Assembly: GCA_017540175.1 (NCBI GenBank)
Contig: JAFYBN010000034.1
Location: 16,049 to 80,048 of the forward strand
Reading direction: 5' to 3'
Length of the DNA stretch: 64,000 bases
DNA from: Clostridia bacterium
GTDB taxonomy: Bacteria; Bacillota; Clostridia; Oscillospirales; CAG-272
A program made the position numbers and the translations under genes. The first letter of the stretch is position 1, and each line of letters opens with the position of its first letter. Shown one piece after another: positions 17,856 to 25,263 of this stretch. A model generated the notes under the pieces. That model did not search any database, was not told the origin of the DNA, and saw only the letters and a list, made by a program, of their open reading frames with translations.

Positions 17856-19184
17856 ATGAACTCTCGGTTTTCACCCCTGATCCCGCCGTTTGAGGGCGGC
17901 GAGCCGGTCGAAGGGATCTACAACGCGGGTCCCATGCTCGCGGACGACAAAAACGGTCCGACGGAGGAGGACGCGCTCATGCGGATGTACACCGGCGCGT
18001 CGGACGAGGACATGGATCGGTATGTCGGATCGCTCGAGCATGCCGGCTTCAGCCATGTGTGGGAAAACGCGGGTCCCGCCTATCACGCTCTTTCGGCATG
18101 GAAAAACGGCGTGTATGTTTATGCCTATCTCACGAGGGCGACTGGGGTTGTCCGTCTCATTCAGGACGTCCCCGGCTCGTGGGTCGAGTACTGCAGCGGC
18201 AGCGCGCGGGATGCCGACGGCCGCGCGGAGGAAATCTGCCAGTACGCGCTGTACTACGACCCGAAGAACGGACTGACGAAGACGACGACCAACTGCGGCA
18301 TGTTTTACATCATGAAGCTCGCCGACGGATCCCTCTTCATGGTCGACGGCGGCGACGAGCTGCAGTGCTCCGCCGACGCGCTCGAGGGCATGTACCGCTT
18401 TCTCCGGGACTTCACCGGCGTTCCGGAGGGGGAGAAGATGCGGATTGCGGGCTGGTTCTTCACCCATGCCCACGGGGACCACGTCGCGGCGTGCATCCGT
18501 CTGCTCCGCACTTATCCCGAAGCCTTCCGGCTCGAGCGGGTCTTCTTCAATTTCCCGTCCCACACCGGCATCGGCGGCCGCTGTGACAGCGAGACCTTCG
18601 TTCTGAAGGAGACGCTGCGGGAATACGCTGCGGACGTCACGGCGGTCAAGCTGCATTCCGGCATGACTTTCTCCCTAGCCGGGACGAACTTCGAAGTGCT
18701 TTACACCCATGAGGACGCCGTCCGACCGGAAGAGCCCGAGCGTTATCCGTTCCGCGACTTCAACTGCACCTCCACGATCCTCAAAATGACGACGAGGTCC
18801 GGGGGAACGGTCATGTGGCTCGGCGATACCAACGTCGAGACGGAGGCGCTTGTGAAGACGACCGTGCCCGCGTCCCTGTGGAAGGCGGACGTCGTACAGA
18901 TCGCGCACCACTGCTTCAATTATCTCTCCTCCCTCTATCCGATGATCGACGCGGATTACGCCATGCTCCCGAACAGTCATTACGGCGGACACACGGTCGA
19001 AAACGAGCCGAAGCTCGCCGAGGTCGTCTCCTGCCTCAGTGATCCCTCGAACCTCTGGTACGAGGATCAGACGACGGTTTTCCGCTTTGAGAACGGAGAA
19101 TACCGCGTCGTGAAGGTCCTCCCCCGCATCGGCGGCGAGCACGACGGGACCGATCTGTACGGCAGAAAGAAAAACGCGGAGTGA
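17856..19184 (+). CDS. MBL-fold metallo-hydrolase of unknown substrate
   Basis: A 442-residue protein without signal peptide. The metallo-beta-lactamase signature HAHGDH is at 204-209, followed by WLGDTN (second metal ligand Asp) and QIAHHC, enough for a binuclear metal site. About 140 residues precede the MBL core (FYIMKLADGSLFMVDGGDE), and their fold is not recognised. AAGGAGGA precedes the start. It follows the lipid kinase by 66 bases and may be co-transcribed with it. Family members hydrolyse esters, nucleotides or thioesters; no specific reaction can be named. Confidence 0.8.
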   Translation: MNSRFSPLIPPFEGGEPVEGIYNAGPMLADDKNGPTEEDALMRMYTGASDEDMDRYVGSLEHAGFSHVWENAGPAYHALSAWKNGVYVYAYLTRATGVVRLIQDVPGSWVEYCSGSARDADGRAEEICQYALYYDPKNGLTKTTTNCGMFYIMKLADGSLFMVDGGDELQCSADALEGMYRFLRDFTGVPEGEKMRIAGWFFTHAHGDHVAACIRLLRTYPEAFRLERVFFNFPSHTGIGGRCDSETFVLKETLREYAADVTAVKLHSGMTFSLAGTNFEVLYTHEDAVRPEEPERYPFRDFNCTSTILKMTTRSGGTVMWLGDTNVETEALVKTTVPASLWKADVVQIAHHCFNYLSSLYPMIDADYAMLPNSHYGGHTVENEPKLAEVVSCLSDPSNLWYEDQTTVFRFENGEYRVVKVLPRIGGEHDGTDLYGRKKNAE

Positions 19185-19228
19185 TCCCGCAAACCGAGCG
19201 CGCGGGACACCCAAGCCGATAGCAAAAC

Positions 19229-19270
19229 ACGCCCGACACCGGAGAAACCCGGAGCGGGCGTATTCTTTTT
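19229..19270. terminator. Intrinsic terminator between MBL gene and convergent cotJC
   Basis: ACGCCCG pairs with CGGGCGT (19255-19261) and is followed by ATTCTTTTT. It stops plus-strand transcription at the end of the convergent cotJC gene. Confidence 0.75.
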
Positions 19271-19872
19271 CAGCTCTTTTTGTCAAACTCCGGGTTGTAC
19301 CCGTAGAAATTCCTCGCGTCGAGGTTATCCTGCACGACTCTGAGGGCTTCTCCGAATCTCTGGTAATGCACGACCTCGCGCTCTCTCAGGAAGCGGATCG
19401 GATCGCACACGTCCGGGTCGGCGATCAGGCGGAGCAGGTTGTCGTAGGTCGTTCTCGCCTTCTGTTCCGCAGCCAGGTCCTCGTTCAGGTCCGTGATGGC
19501 GTCGCCCTTGACCGCGATGTACTTGATGTCGAACGGGACGCCCGCCGCCGAGACCGGATACACCCCGGTCGTGTGGTCGACGAAATACGGCGCGAACCCC
19601 GACTTTTCGATCTGCTCCGGCGTCAGATTGCGCGTGAGCTGGGTGACGATCGTCGAGATCATTTCCATGTGTCCGAGCTCTTCCGTCCCGACATCCGTCA
19701 GCGTGCCGACGATCTCGCGGTACGGCATGGAATAGCGCTGGTTCAGATAGCGCATCGACGCGCCGAGCTCCCCGTCCGGACCGCCGAGCTGGGTGATGAT
19801 GAGCTGGGCGAGCGCGGGATCGGGGTTCTTGATCTTTACGGGGTACTGTAAGGTTTTCTCATAAATCCACAT
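19270..19872 (-). CDS. cotJC: Spore coat protein CotJC, manganese-catalase-like
   Basis: A 200-residue ferritin-like protein of the Mn-catalase family. MWIYEKTLQYPVKIKNPDP is the classic N-terminus of CotJC, and the metal-binding helices include GELGASMRYLNQRY and GTEELGHMEMIS (Glu and His ligands). In Bacillus CotJC sits in the inner spore coat and protects the mother cell or spore from oxidative damage. It is the third gene of cotJABC, nine bases after cotJB. Confidence 0.95.
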   Translation of the reverse strand: MWIYEKTLQYPVKIKNPDPALAQLIITQLGGPDGELGASMRYLNQRYSMPYREIVGTLTDVGTEELGHMEMISTIVTQLTRNLTPEQIEKSGFAPYFVDHTTGVYPVSAAGVPFDIKYIAVKGDAITDLNEDLAAEQKARTTYDNLLRLIADPDVCDPIRFLREREVVHYQRFGEALRVVQDNLDARNFYGYNPEFDKKS

Positions 19873-19881
19873 AGCTCCGCC

Positions 19882-20127
19882 TCATCCTTCCCAGGGCCAC
19901 GGCTCCGCGACCCAGCTCCACCTGTCCCCCGCGTTCGCGGAGCAGGAGGTCAGCATCCCGTATTTCGATTCGTACAGCCTCACGGCGTCGTCCCGCTCCC
20001 GGACCGCGTTCCGGCGGACGCTCAGCGCCTTTTGGCAGCGCGGATGGGTGTCGAGGTACAGAGCCGTTTCCTGAATGATGAAGTTCGCCGTCCGGATGCG
20101 GCCGAGCAGCATTCTCTGTTCGTTCAT
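19882..20127 (-). CDS. cotJB: Spore coat protein CotJB
   Basis: An 81-residue CotJB. The helical N-terminal part LGRIRTANFIIQETALYLDT and the C-terminal Tyr/Trp-rich ending (DRWSWVAEPWPWEG) match the family, whose members end in a PWPWE motif. The ATG at 20127 has a perfect AAGGAGG six bases upstream; an earlier ATG at 20178 would overlap cotJA and lacks a site. Works with CotJA and CotJC in the inner coat. Confidence 0.93.
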   Translation of the reverse strand: MNEQRMLLGRIRTANFIIQETALYLDTHPRCQKALSVRRNAVRERDDAVRLYESKYGMLTSCSANAGDRWSWVAEPWPWEG

Positions 20128-20137
20128 TGCGTCCTCC

Positions 20138-20506
20138 TTATCGTCCGCATCCGCGGCAGAACGGAAGGTCGAGTTCACGGAACAGCGTGCCCCGCGCGAG
20201 GGCTTCTTCGCCGTCGTACAGTGCGTCGAATTCCTGATCGGGGGCGTAGACCATCGCGAGCGGATACCCGCTCAGATTCCCCGCGGCGGCGCAGGGTCCC
20301 TCCGCGGCCGCGCGCATTTCGGCGTCAAGCCGCGCTTCCCCCGATTCGTCGCCGTCCCGCGTCATCCACGCGGCAGCCCGGTCGCGCGGCGGGGTGAGGG
20401 GGTCGGAGATCCCGGCGCCGCGAAGCCCGGGGAGGCCGCGGACGCCGCTGTCCCGACCGGCTCTGCCCGGCCCCGGACCGAAGCCGCGGTTGTTTCTGTT
20501 GTCCAT
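20138..20506 (-). CDS. cotJA: Spore coat-associated protein CotJA
   Basis: A 122-residue protein. The C-terminal 45 residues (YPLAMVYAPDQEFDALYDGE followed by EALARGTLFRELDLPF) match CotJA, in which this AMVY...LY...EAL.RGT.F..LDLPF core is conserved. The N-terminal 70 residues are Gly/Arg/Pro-rich and longer than in Bacillus CotJA. First gene of the operon; it should recruit CotJC to the forming coat. Confidence 0.88.
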   Translation of the reverse strand: MDNRNNRGFGPGPGRAGRDSGVRGLPGLRGAGISDPLTPPRDRAAAWMTRDGDESGEARLDAEMRAAAEGPCAAAGNLSGYPLAMVYAPDQEFDALYDGEEALARGTLFRELDLPFCRGCGR

Positions 20507-20591
20507 ATTTTCCCTCCGGTTGATTCTCGAAGACGGGTGGGGAAGCCGCCGAGCACCGCGGGGCTCCCTTTCCGCTCCCGTCTTCCTTCCG

Positions 20592-20621
20592 AGTATATGC
20601 GCCGCCCTCCCGCTCCGACAC
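20592..20621 (-). promoter_or_regulatory. Possible sporulation promoter of cotJABC
   Basis: On the minus strand CATATACT (20592-20599) resembles the sigma-E -10 consensus CATACANT, as expected for cotJ. The -35 region (GTGTCGGA, 20614-20621) is a poor match, so this is only a candidate. Confidence 0.3.
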
Positions 20622-20639
20622 GGTTTTTCGCCGCGCCGC

Positions 20640-20668
20640 TTGCATTCCGGCGCGGAATGTGCTATACT
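20640..20668 (+). promoter_or_regulatory. Sigma-A promoter of rnhA
   Basis: TTGCAT (20640-20645), 17 bases, TATACT (20663-20668). Confidence 0.72.
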
Positions 20669-20703
20669 CTCTGAGAGAGAAAAATCCGCAGAGGAGGGAC
20701 GGC

Positions 20704-21255
20704 ATGCGGAAAGTTGAGATTTATACGGACGGCTCCTGTCTCGGCAATCCCGGACCGGGCGGATGGGGCGCGGTGCTCGTGTACCGCGGCACGGAGAAGG
20801 AGCTTTCGGGAGGGGAGGCAGAGACCACGAACAACCGCATGGAGCTGACCGCCGCCATCGAGGCGCTCTCTGCCCTGAAATTCCCGTGCGAGGTGACGCT
20901 GACGACCGATTCCCGCTATCTCTGCGACGGCATGGGAAAGGGCTGGGCGCACAACTGGCGGGAAAAGGGATGGAAAAGAGCGGACAATTCGCCCGCTCTG
21001 AATCCCGATCTGTGGGAAAAGCTGCTTGATTTGTGCGATACGCACGAAGTGCACTTCGTCTGGGTCAAGGGGCACGCCGGACACCCCTACAACGAACGGT
21101 GCGACGAAATGGCGCAGGCGCGCGCCGCGGAGTCCGGACGGACGGGCAAGGGGGCTGCCGGACCGGAGAGCGGACAGCCGCCCGTATCGCCGGAAGCATC
21201 GCCGCCCGCATCGCCGGATGCGGCGGAGAGCGGACAGGAGGACGCGCAAGCATGA
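20704..21255 (+). CDS. rnhA: Ribonuclease HI with C-terminal low-complexity tail
   Basis: A 183-residue enzyme that cleaves RNA in RNA-DNA hybrids. Catalytic residues are Asp9 ([14 protein letters not shown]), Glu47 (NRMELTA), Asp69 (TTDSRYL) and Asp134 (ERCDEMA), with His124 in the flexible loop. The catalytic domain ends near residue 142; about 40 residues rich in Ala, Pro, Ser and Gly follow, including a [15 protein letters not shown] run that is absent from typical RnhA. The ATG at 20704 has GAGGAGGG upstream. The stop overlaps the next start (ATGA). Confidence 0.95.
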   Translation: MRKVEIYTDGSCLGNPGPGGWGAVLVYRGTEKELSGGEAETTNNRMELTAAIEALSALKFPCEVTLTTDSRYLCDGMGKGWAHNWREKGWKRADNSPALNPDLWEKLLDLCDTHEVHFVWVKGHAGHPYNERCDEMAQARAAESGRTGKGAAGPESGQPPVSPEASPPASPDAAESGQEDAQA

Positions 21256-21533
21256 GTACGGAAAGGATCATCCTCTTTTCGTGGCTTGCCGTGATCTCGC
21301 TCATCGCTCTCATCGTCACGGTGTCGGATAAAATCCGCGCGAAAGGACATAAGCGCCGCGTGCGGGAGCTGACCCTGTTCGCGCTCGCGGGGCTGGGCGG
21401 CTCGGCGGTCATGCTTCTCACGATGCTCATCATCCGACACAAGACGAAGCATGTGAAATTCATGCTCGGGCTGCCCATCATCATGGTGATGCAGGCGCCG
21501 GTTCTGTATTGGCTTTTGACCCGTCTGCCCTGA
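21252..21533 (+). CDS. DUF1294 family small membrane protein
   Basis: A 93-residue protein with three hydrophobic segments. It has the DUF1294 pattern: [19 protein letters not shown], then LALAGLGG-like hydrophobics, [20 protein letters not shown] and a final helix. Function is unknown in the family. It starts within the rnhA stop codon, so the two are translationally coupled. Its last 53 bases overlap the end of the convergent comEC gene. Confidence 0.8.
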   Translation: MSTERIILFSWLAVISLIALIVTVSDKIRAKGHKRRVRELTLFALAGLGGSAVMLLTMLIIRHKTKHVKFMLGLPIIMVMQAPVLYWLLTRLP

Positions 21534-23826
21534 ACCCGAACGTCAGGCGGCACGGTTCTCCGCCGAGGGGAATCAGATGGGAGCCGAGCGCGGCTTTGGT
21601 TTCCTCTTCCATGAATGCGAGCGCGTCCGCGGACGCGAAAACGGCCTTCGGCTCATGATCGAACGTGAGCACGAAGGTTTTTTTGTACACCGGGCTGTGG
21701 CGTCCGAGAATGAGGATGTCCGCGCTCAAGGCGGCGTCCGCCGCGGTTGGAGACTCGGAAAACGAGGAGGAGACGAGCGCGAGCCGCTGTGCGGGGAGAT
21801 CGAGCAGAGCGCCCGAGACCGGATGGGTCGAGCGGGAGAGCGTCGCCCGCGGCAGGATCGTGAGCCCCACGCCGTGGAAGTCCGCGGTCTCTCCTGACGA
21901 AACGACGAGCACTTCGACGCCCGCTTCCCGCGCGGCGTCCTCGAGGGAGAGCAGGATGAGGCGTTCCTTTTCGTTTTGCGCTTCGGGCAGGATGACCGTG
22001 CGCACCAGCTCCCGCGCGCAGAGCTTTTCCACGAGCTGGCGGTGCTTCGCGTGCAGATGGGTGAGGGCGAGCGCGTCGATCTCTGAGACGCGCATCCGGC
22101 TCGCCTCCTCCGTCAGCAGATAGCCGAAGGAGGCGCTTCCGTCCGACATGTCGCAGAGCAGGACCTTTCCGTCCGCACGGAGTACGAACCCTTCGTTCTT
22201 TCCCTTTTCGGACGTGAGGTAGGTAAACGCCGTCGTGTTCTTCTGCGCGAGCAGAACGACGCCCGTGACGGCGAAGAACAGCGCGAGGAACGCGCCCGCT
22301 CCGGCGAGCAGGCATCGACGCGGTTTGTGCGCGAATAGGGGCGCGGCGAGCAAAAGCAGCGCGGCCGGAACGAGGAACAGCCCAGCCGCGGCGTACGAGG
22401 CGTTCAGAACGATGCCGCCCAGGGAAGAGAGCGAGGACGCGAGGTGGGAAATCAGCCCGTACCCGGCGTTCATGAGGAACGCCGAAGGCGCGGCGAAAAC
22501 GTAGAGGGGCGAGAGCAGAAGAACGATTGCCGTGAGATGGAGATAGACCGTCACAAGCGGAATGAACACCGCGTTCGCGAGAACGGAGAGGAGGGGGATC
22601 TCGCCGAAATACAGCCAGATCAGGGGCAGGGTATTGAGCGTGATCCACGTCGAGAGGAGAAAGATCTCGAGGAAGTACCGGAGTATGCGGAGGGGTCCGC
22701 GCCCGAGTCCGAGCCCGGTTTTCTCGCGGATCCGGGCGAGCATCGCGGGGCGGGAGTTGAGATAGACGAGACAGGCGTAGGTCGCGGCAAAGGAAAGCTG
22801 AAGCCCGCAGTCGGCGGCGCTGAAGGGATTGACGACAACGAGAAGTGCGCCCGCCGCGGCGAACGCGTGAACGGGGTCACTGCGCCGCCGCACAAGCACG
22901 CCGAGCTGAACGAACAGGCACATGATCCCCGCGCGGAGCACGGACGGCGTCCCGCCCGCGATCACCATGAAGCACACGATCAGGACGCCGAGGATCCCGG
23001 CTCTCAGTCCGCGCTTCAGCTTCAGGGGCAGACGGCGGAGCAGAAGAGCGAGGAAGGTGATCAGAACGGAGAAATGGGTCCCGCTGATGACGAGCAGATG
23101 CCCCATCCCGATCCGGCGCATATCCCGCGCGAAGGAGTCCCCGATGCCCGAACGGTCGCCGACGAGAAGCGCCGCACCGAGTCCGCCCGCTTCCTTTCCG
23201 CCGACGGCGACAAGGGTCGAGGCGAGGGAAGCCCTCAGATCCGTGACCGCGGCGGAAAGGGAAAAGCCCTCCCTCCGTCCGACGCGGGAAAAGGAGCCCT
23301 CCTCCCCTCTGAGAAAGATGCGCTCGGCGGAATAATTCTTTTTCGAGACGCCGCCGGACGAGGCGATTTCCGCGTACCGCACTTGACCGGAGATATAGTC
23401 CCCGAGCTCGTATCCCGCGTCCGTGTCAATGAGAACGACGGTCCCGCGGGGCAGGACGGCCGAGGAACGGATCTTCACACGGTACCGCGCGGAGTAGGAG
23501 ACGGCGTACTCCGTCCCGACGATCTCCGCTTCGATCTCATCCTCTTGCCCGGCGCGGCTTTCGACGTAAGCGGCATACCCGTCCCACGCGGCAGCGGAGA
23601 GCAGTCCGGCGACGAGGACGGCGGAGAGGGAAAGCTTCGCCGCATAGCGGCCCGCGCGGGCACCTTCCTTTTCCGGGGCGGGGAGCAGGAGAAAAACGGT
23701 CAGGGCGGCAAGCGCCGCGGTGACGGCGATCATTCTCGTGAGAAAGGTCCCGGCGGCGAAGAAGCAGGAGGCAACGAAGAACGAAAGCAGCATGACGGCA
23801 TACGGCTTGTTTTGGAACAGCTTCAC
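21481..23826 (-). CDS. comEC: ComEC/Rec2 DNA-uptake channel protein with degenerate MBL-like domain
   Basis: About 781 residues. An N-terminal DUF4131-type region and the competence domain (LLVGDRSGIGDSFARDMRRI, MGHLLVISGTHFSVLITFLA) span many transmembrane helices; the C-terminal 230 residues have the MBL fold. ComEC passes single-stranded DNA across the membrane in transformation. The metal site of the MBL domain is broken: the usual HxHxDH is HLHAKH, and the downstream acidic motif reads LVSSSFSES, so nuclease activity is doubtful. A GTG at 23826 preceded by GGAGGGGG and by a promoter at 23861-23889 is chosen; longer frames would start upstream of that promoter. Confidence 0.88.
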   Translation of the reverse strand: MKLFQNKPYAVMLLSFFVASCFFAAGTFLTRMIAVTAALAALTVFLLLPAPEKEGARAGRYAAKLSLSAVLVAGLLSAAAWDGYAAYVESRAGQEDEIEAEIVGTEYAVSYSARYRVKIRSSAVLPRGTVVLIDTDAGYELGDYISGQVRYAEIASSGGVSKKNYSAERIFLRGEEGSFSRVGRREGFSLSAAVTDLRASLASTLVAVGGKEAGGLGAALLVGDRSGIGDSFARDMRRIGMGHLLVISGTHFSVLITFLALLLRRLPLKLKRGLRAGILGVLIVCFMVIAGGTPSVLRAGIMCLFVQLGVLVRRRSDPVHAFAAAGALLVVVNPFSAADCGLQLSFAATYACLVYLNSRPAMLARIREKTGLGLGRGPLRILRYFLEIFLLSTWITLNTLPLIWLYFGEIPLLSVLANAVFIPLVTVYLHLTAIVLLLSPLYVFAAPSAFLMNAGYGLISHLASSLSSLGGIVLNASYAAAGLFLVPAALLLLAAPLFAHKPRRCLLAGAGAFLALFFAVTGVVLLAQKNTTAFTYLTSEKGKNEGFVLRADGKVLLCDMSDGSASFGYLLTEEASRMRVSEIDALALTHLHAKHRQLVEKLCARELVRTVILPEAQNEKERLILLSLEDAAREAGVEVLVVSSGETADFHGVGLTILPRATLSRSTHPVSGALLDLPAQRLALVSSSFSESPTAADAALSADILILGRHSPVYKKTFVLTFDHEPKAVFASADALAFMEEETKAALGSHLIPLGGEPCRLTFGFRADGSKANTEPAPASP

Positions 23827-23860
23827 GGTCTTCCCCCTCCTTCTCTGCGGCATCTGCTTC

Positions 23861-23889
23861 ATCATACCACATTCCGGGGAAAATGTACA
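23861..23889 (-). promoter_or_regulatory. Sigma-A promoter of comEC
   Basis: On the minus strand TGTACA (23884-23889), 17 bases, TATGAT (23861-23866). The spacer and -10 are nearly identical to those of the S11 carboxypeptidase promoter at 52519-52547. Confidence 0.65.
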
Positions 23890-23911
23890 GGGGTGAATGC
23901 GAATTCTGGGT

Positions 23912-24199
23912 TCAGAGAAGATCTTCGAGCACGTCGAACAAAGTGCACGGCGTGACAAGCCCCCGCGTGACGGCGTCGAAAAGGCGGACGGCGCGGGTAC
24001 GGGAGCGTGTGACGTCGCAGGCGAACGCGCTGTCCGCATACCCGGGCGAGCTGATGCGCACGGCGATCGAATAGGCGTGCTCGCCGCGCACGGAGAGCTT
24101 CCGACGGTACAGGGCGTACGTGAGGTGAAAGCCGAAGGCGTCCGTCTCCCATGCCCGGAGCAAAACGCCCGCGTTCGAAGGGATCGGTTCGGTGATCAT
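23912..24199 (-). CDS. DUF6514-like small protein
   Basis: A 95-residue soluble protein with an alternating beta pattern (GFHLTYALYRRKLSVRG, YSIAVRISSPG) and the ending TRGLVTPCTLFDVLEDLL. The C-terminal TP.TL.DV.ED.L pattern resembles the DUF6514 family of Clostridia. Function unknown. The start at 24199 has GAAGGAAA upstream; an ATG at 24244 overlaps a TATGAT sequence that is more likely a -10. It precedes comEC and is read in the same direction. Confidence 0.6.
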   Translation of the reverse strand: MITEPIPSNAGVLLRAWETDAFGFHLTYALYRRKLSVRGEHAYSIAVRISSPGYADSAFACDVTRSRTRAVRLFDAVTRGLVTPCTLFDVLEDLL

Positions 24200-24244
24200 G
24201 ATGTTTTCCTTCTTTCCGGTGGATTCGATGGTCGATTCCATCAT

Positions 24245-24510
24245 ACCACGTCTTTTTCGCCGAATCTGAATTTTTGCGCCCGAAAACGTTTATCGCATAA
24301 ACAAATCGTGCCGGAACACAGAATCTTGACGCCGTTTTGCGCCGGGCAACAAGATCGAGTGGGCGGGGCTGCGAAAAAAATCACGTTTTCGCCCGAAAAA
24401 TTGCGTCGCGCGCCCGCTGTGGGGGAATTATGAAAAAACGGGGGACGCGCTTCAAAAATACCTTTCGGTTTCAGTCCCCCCGGATTTTTTCTCTTTTTTC
24501 GGAAAAACCG
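24245..24510. other. AT-richer non-coding stretch
   Basis: Between divergent genes. It contains a TATGAT -10-like site at the left edge for the minus-strand gene and several A/T runs. No stable hairpin, RNA gene or plausible ORF was recognised. Confidence 0.4.
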
Positions 24511-24539
24511 TTTCCATTTTCTCCCGTCTATGGTATAAT
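24511..24539 (+). promoter_or_regulatory. Sigma-A promoter of the esterase/epimerase operon
   Basis: TTTCCA (24511-24516, four of six), 17 bases, TATAAT (24534-24539). Confidence 0.65.
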
Positions 24540-24574
24540 AGGACGAAATCTTTTGTCGATAGCGGAGGTGCTCC

Positions 24575-25231
24575 ATGCTTATTCAGAACGGTGACCGAAT
24601 CGTATTCACCGGGGACTCGGTGACGGACGCGGGGCGGGGAAGACCCGTCGGCGAGGGCCTGCACGCGGGCGTCGGAGACGGATATGTGCGTCAGATCGAG
24701 AACATTCTGAACGTGCTTTATCCCGACTGGACGATCTGGATTTCCAACACCGGCTCCAGCGGCGATACCAGCCGCTCCCTCAAGGCCCGCTGGCAGAACG
24801 ACGTGATGAACCTGCATCCCGACTGGGTGAGCCTCATGATTGGCGTGAACGACGTCTGGCGGCAGTTCGACTCCCCCGGCGTCCTCTCATCCCACGTCTA
24901 CCCGGACGAATACCGCGAGAATCTGTGCGAAATGCTCGAGCGCACCCTGCCCGCGGTCAAGGGCGTCATTCTCATGTCCCCCTATTATATGGAGCCCTGC
25001 CGGGAGGACCGGATGCGCGCGATGATCGACTCGTACATCCGCATCTGTGAGGAGACCGCGAAGAAATACAACTGCCACTACGTGAACACGCAGACGGCGT
25101 TCGACGAATACCTCCAGTACCGGCATTCGTCCTATATCTCGTGGGACCGCGTGCACCCCGGCCACATCGGTAGTCTGCTCATCGCGCGGGAATTCATCAA
25201 GGCGATCGGGGTCGACCGCTCGCTGCTCTGA
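24575..25231 (+). CDS. SGNH/GDSL-family hydrolase
   Basis: A 218-residue single-domain esterase without signal peptide. Block I is TGDSVTD (nucleophile Ser), block II TGSSGDTS, block III GVND and block V WDRVHPG with the Asp-His pair three residues apart, so the full Ser-Asp-His triad is present, unlike in the esterase at 2989-4083. It likely removes acetyl or acyl groups from carbohydrate. GGAGG precedes the start. The epimerase fusion gene follows after 32 bases in the same operon. Confidence 0.9.
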   Translation: MLIQNGDRIVFTGDSVTDAGRGRPVGEGLHAGVGDGYVRQIENILNVLYPDWTIWISNTGSSGDTSRSLKARWQNDVMNLHPDWVSLMIGVNDVWRQFDSPGVLSSHVYPDEYRENLCEMLERTLPAVKGVILMSPYYMEPCREDRMRAMIDSYIRICEETAKKYNCHYVNTQTAFDEYLQYRHSSYISWDRVHPGHIGSLLIAREFIKAIGVDRSLL

Positions 25232-25263
25232 GACAGCCGCACAACGAACGGGAGGAGAAGATC

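Noticed and set aside
23827-24039. A longer comEC starting at 24039
   Set aside because: The extra 71 codons overlap the DUF6514-like gene and lie across a TGTACA/TATGAT promoter; the GTG at 23826 has a strong ribosome binding site.
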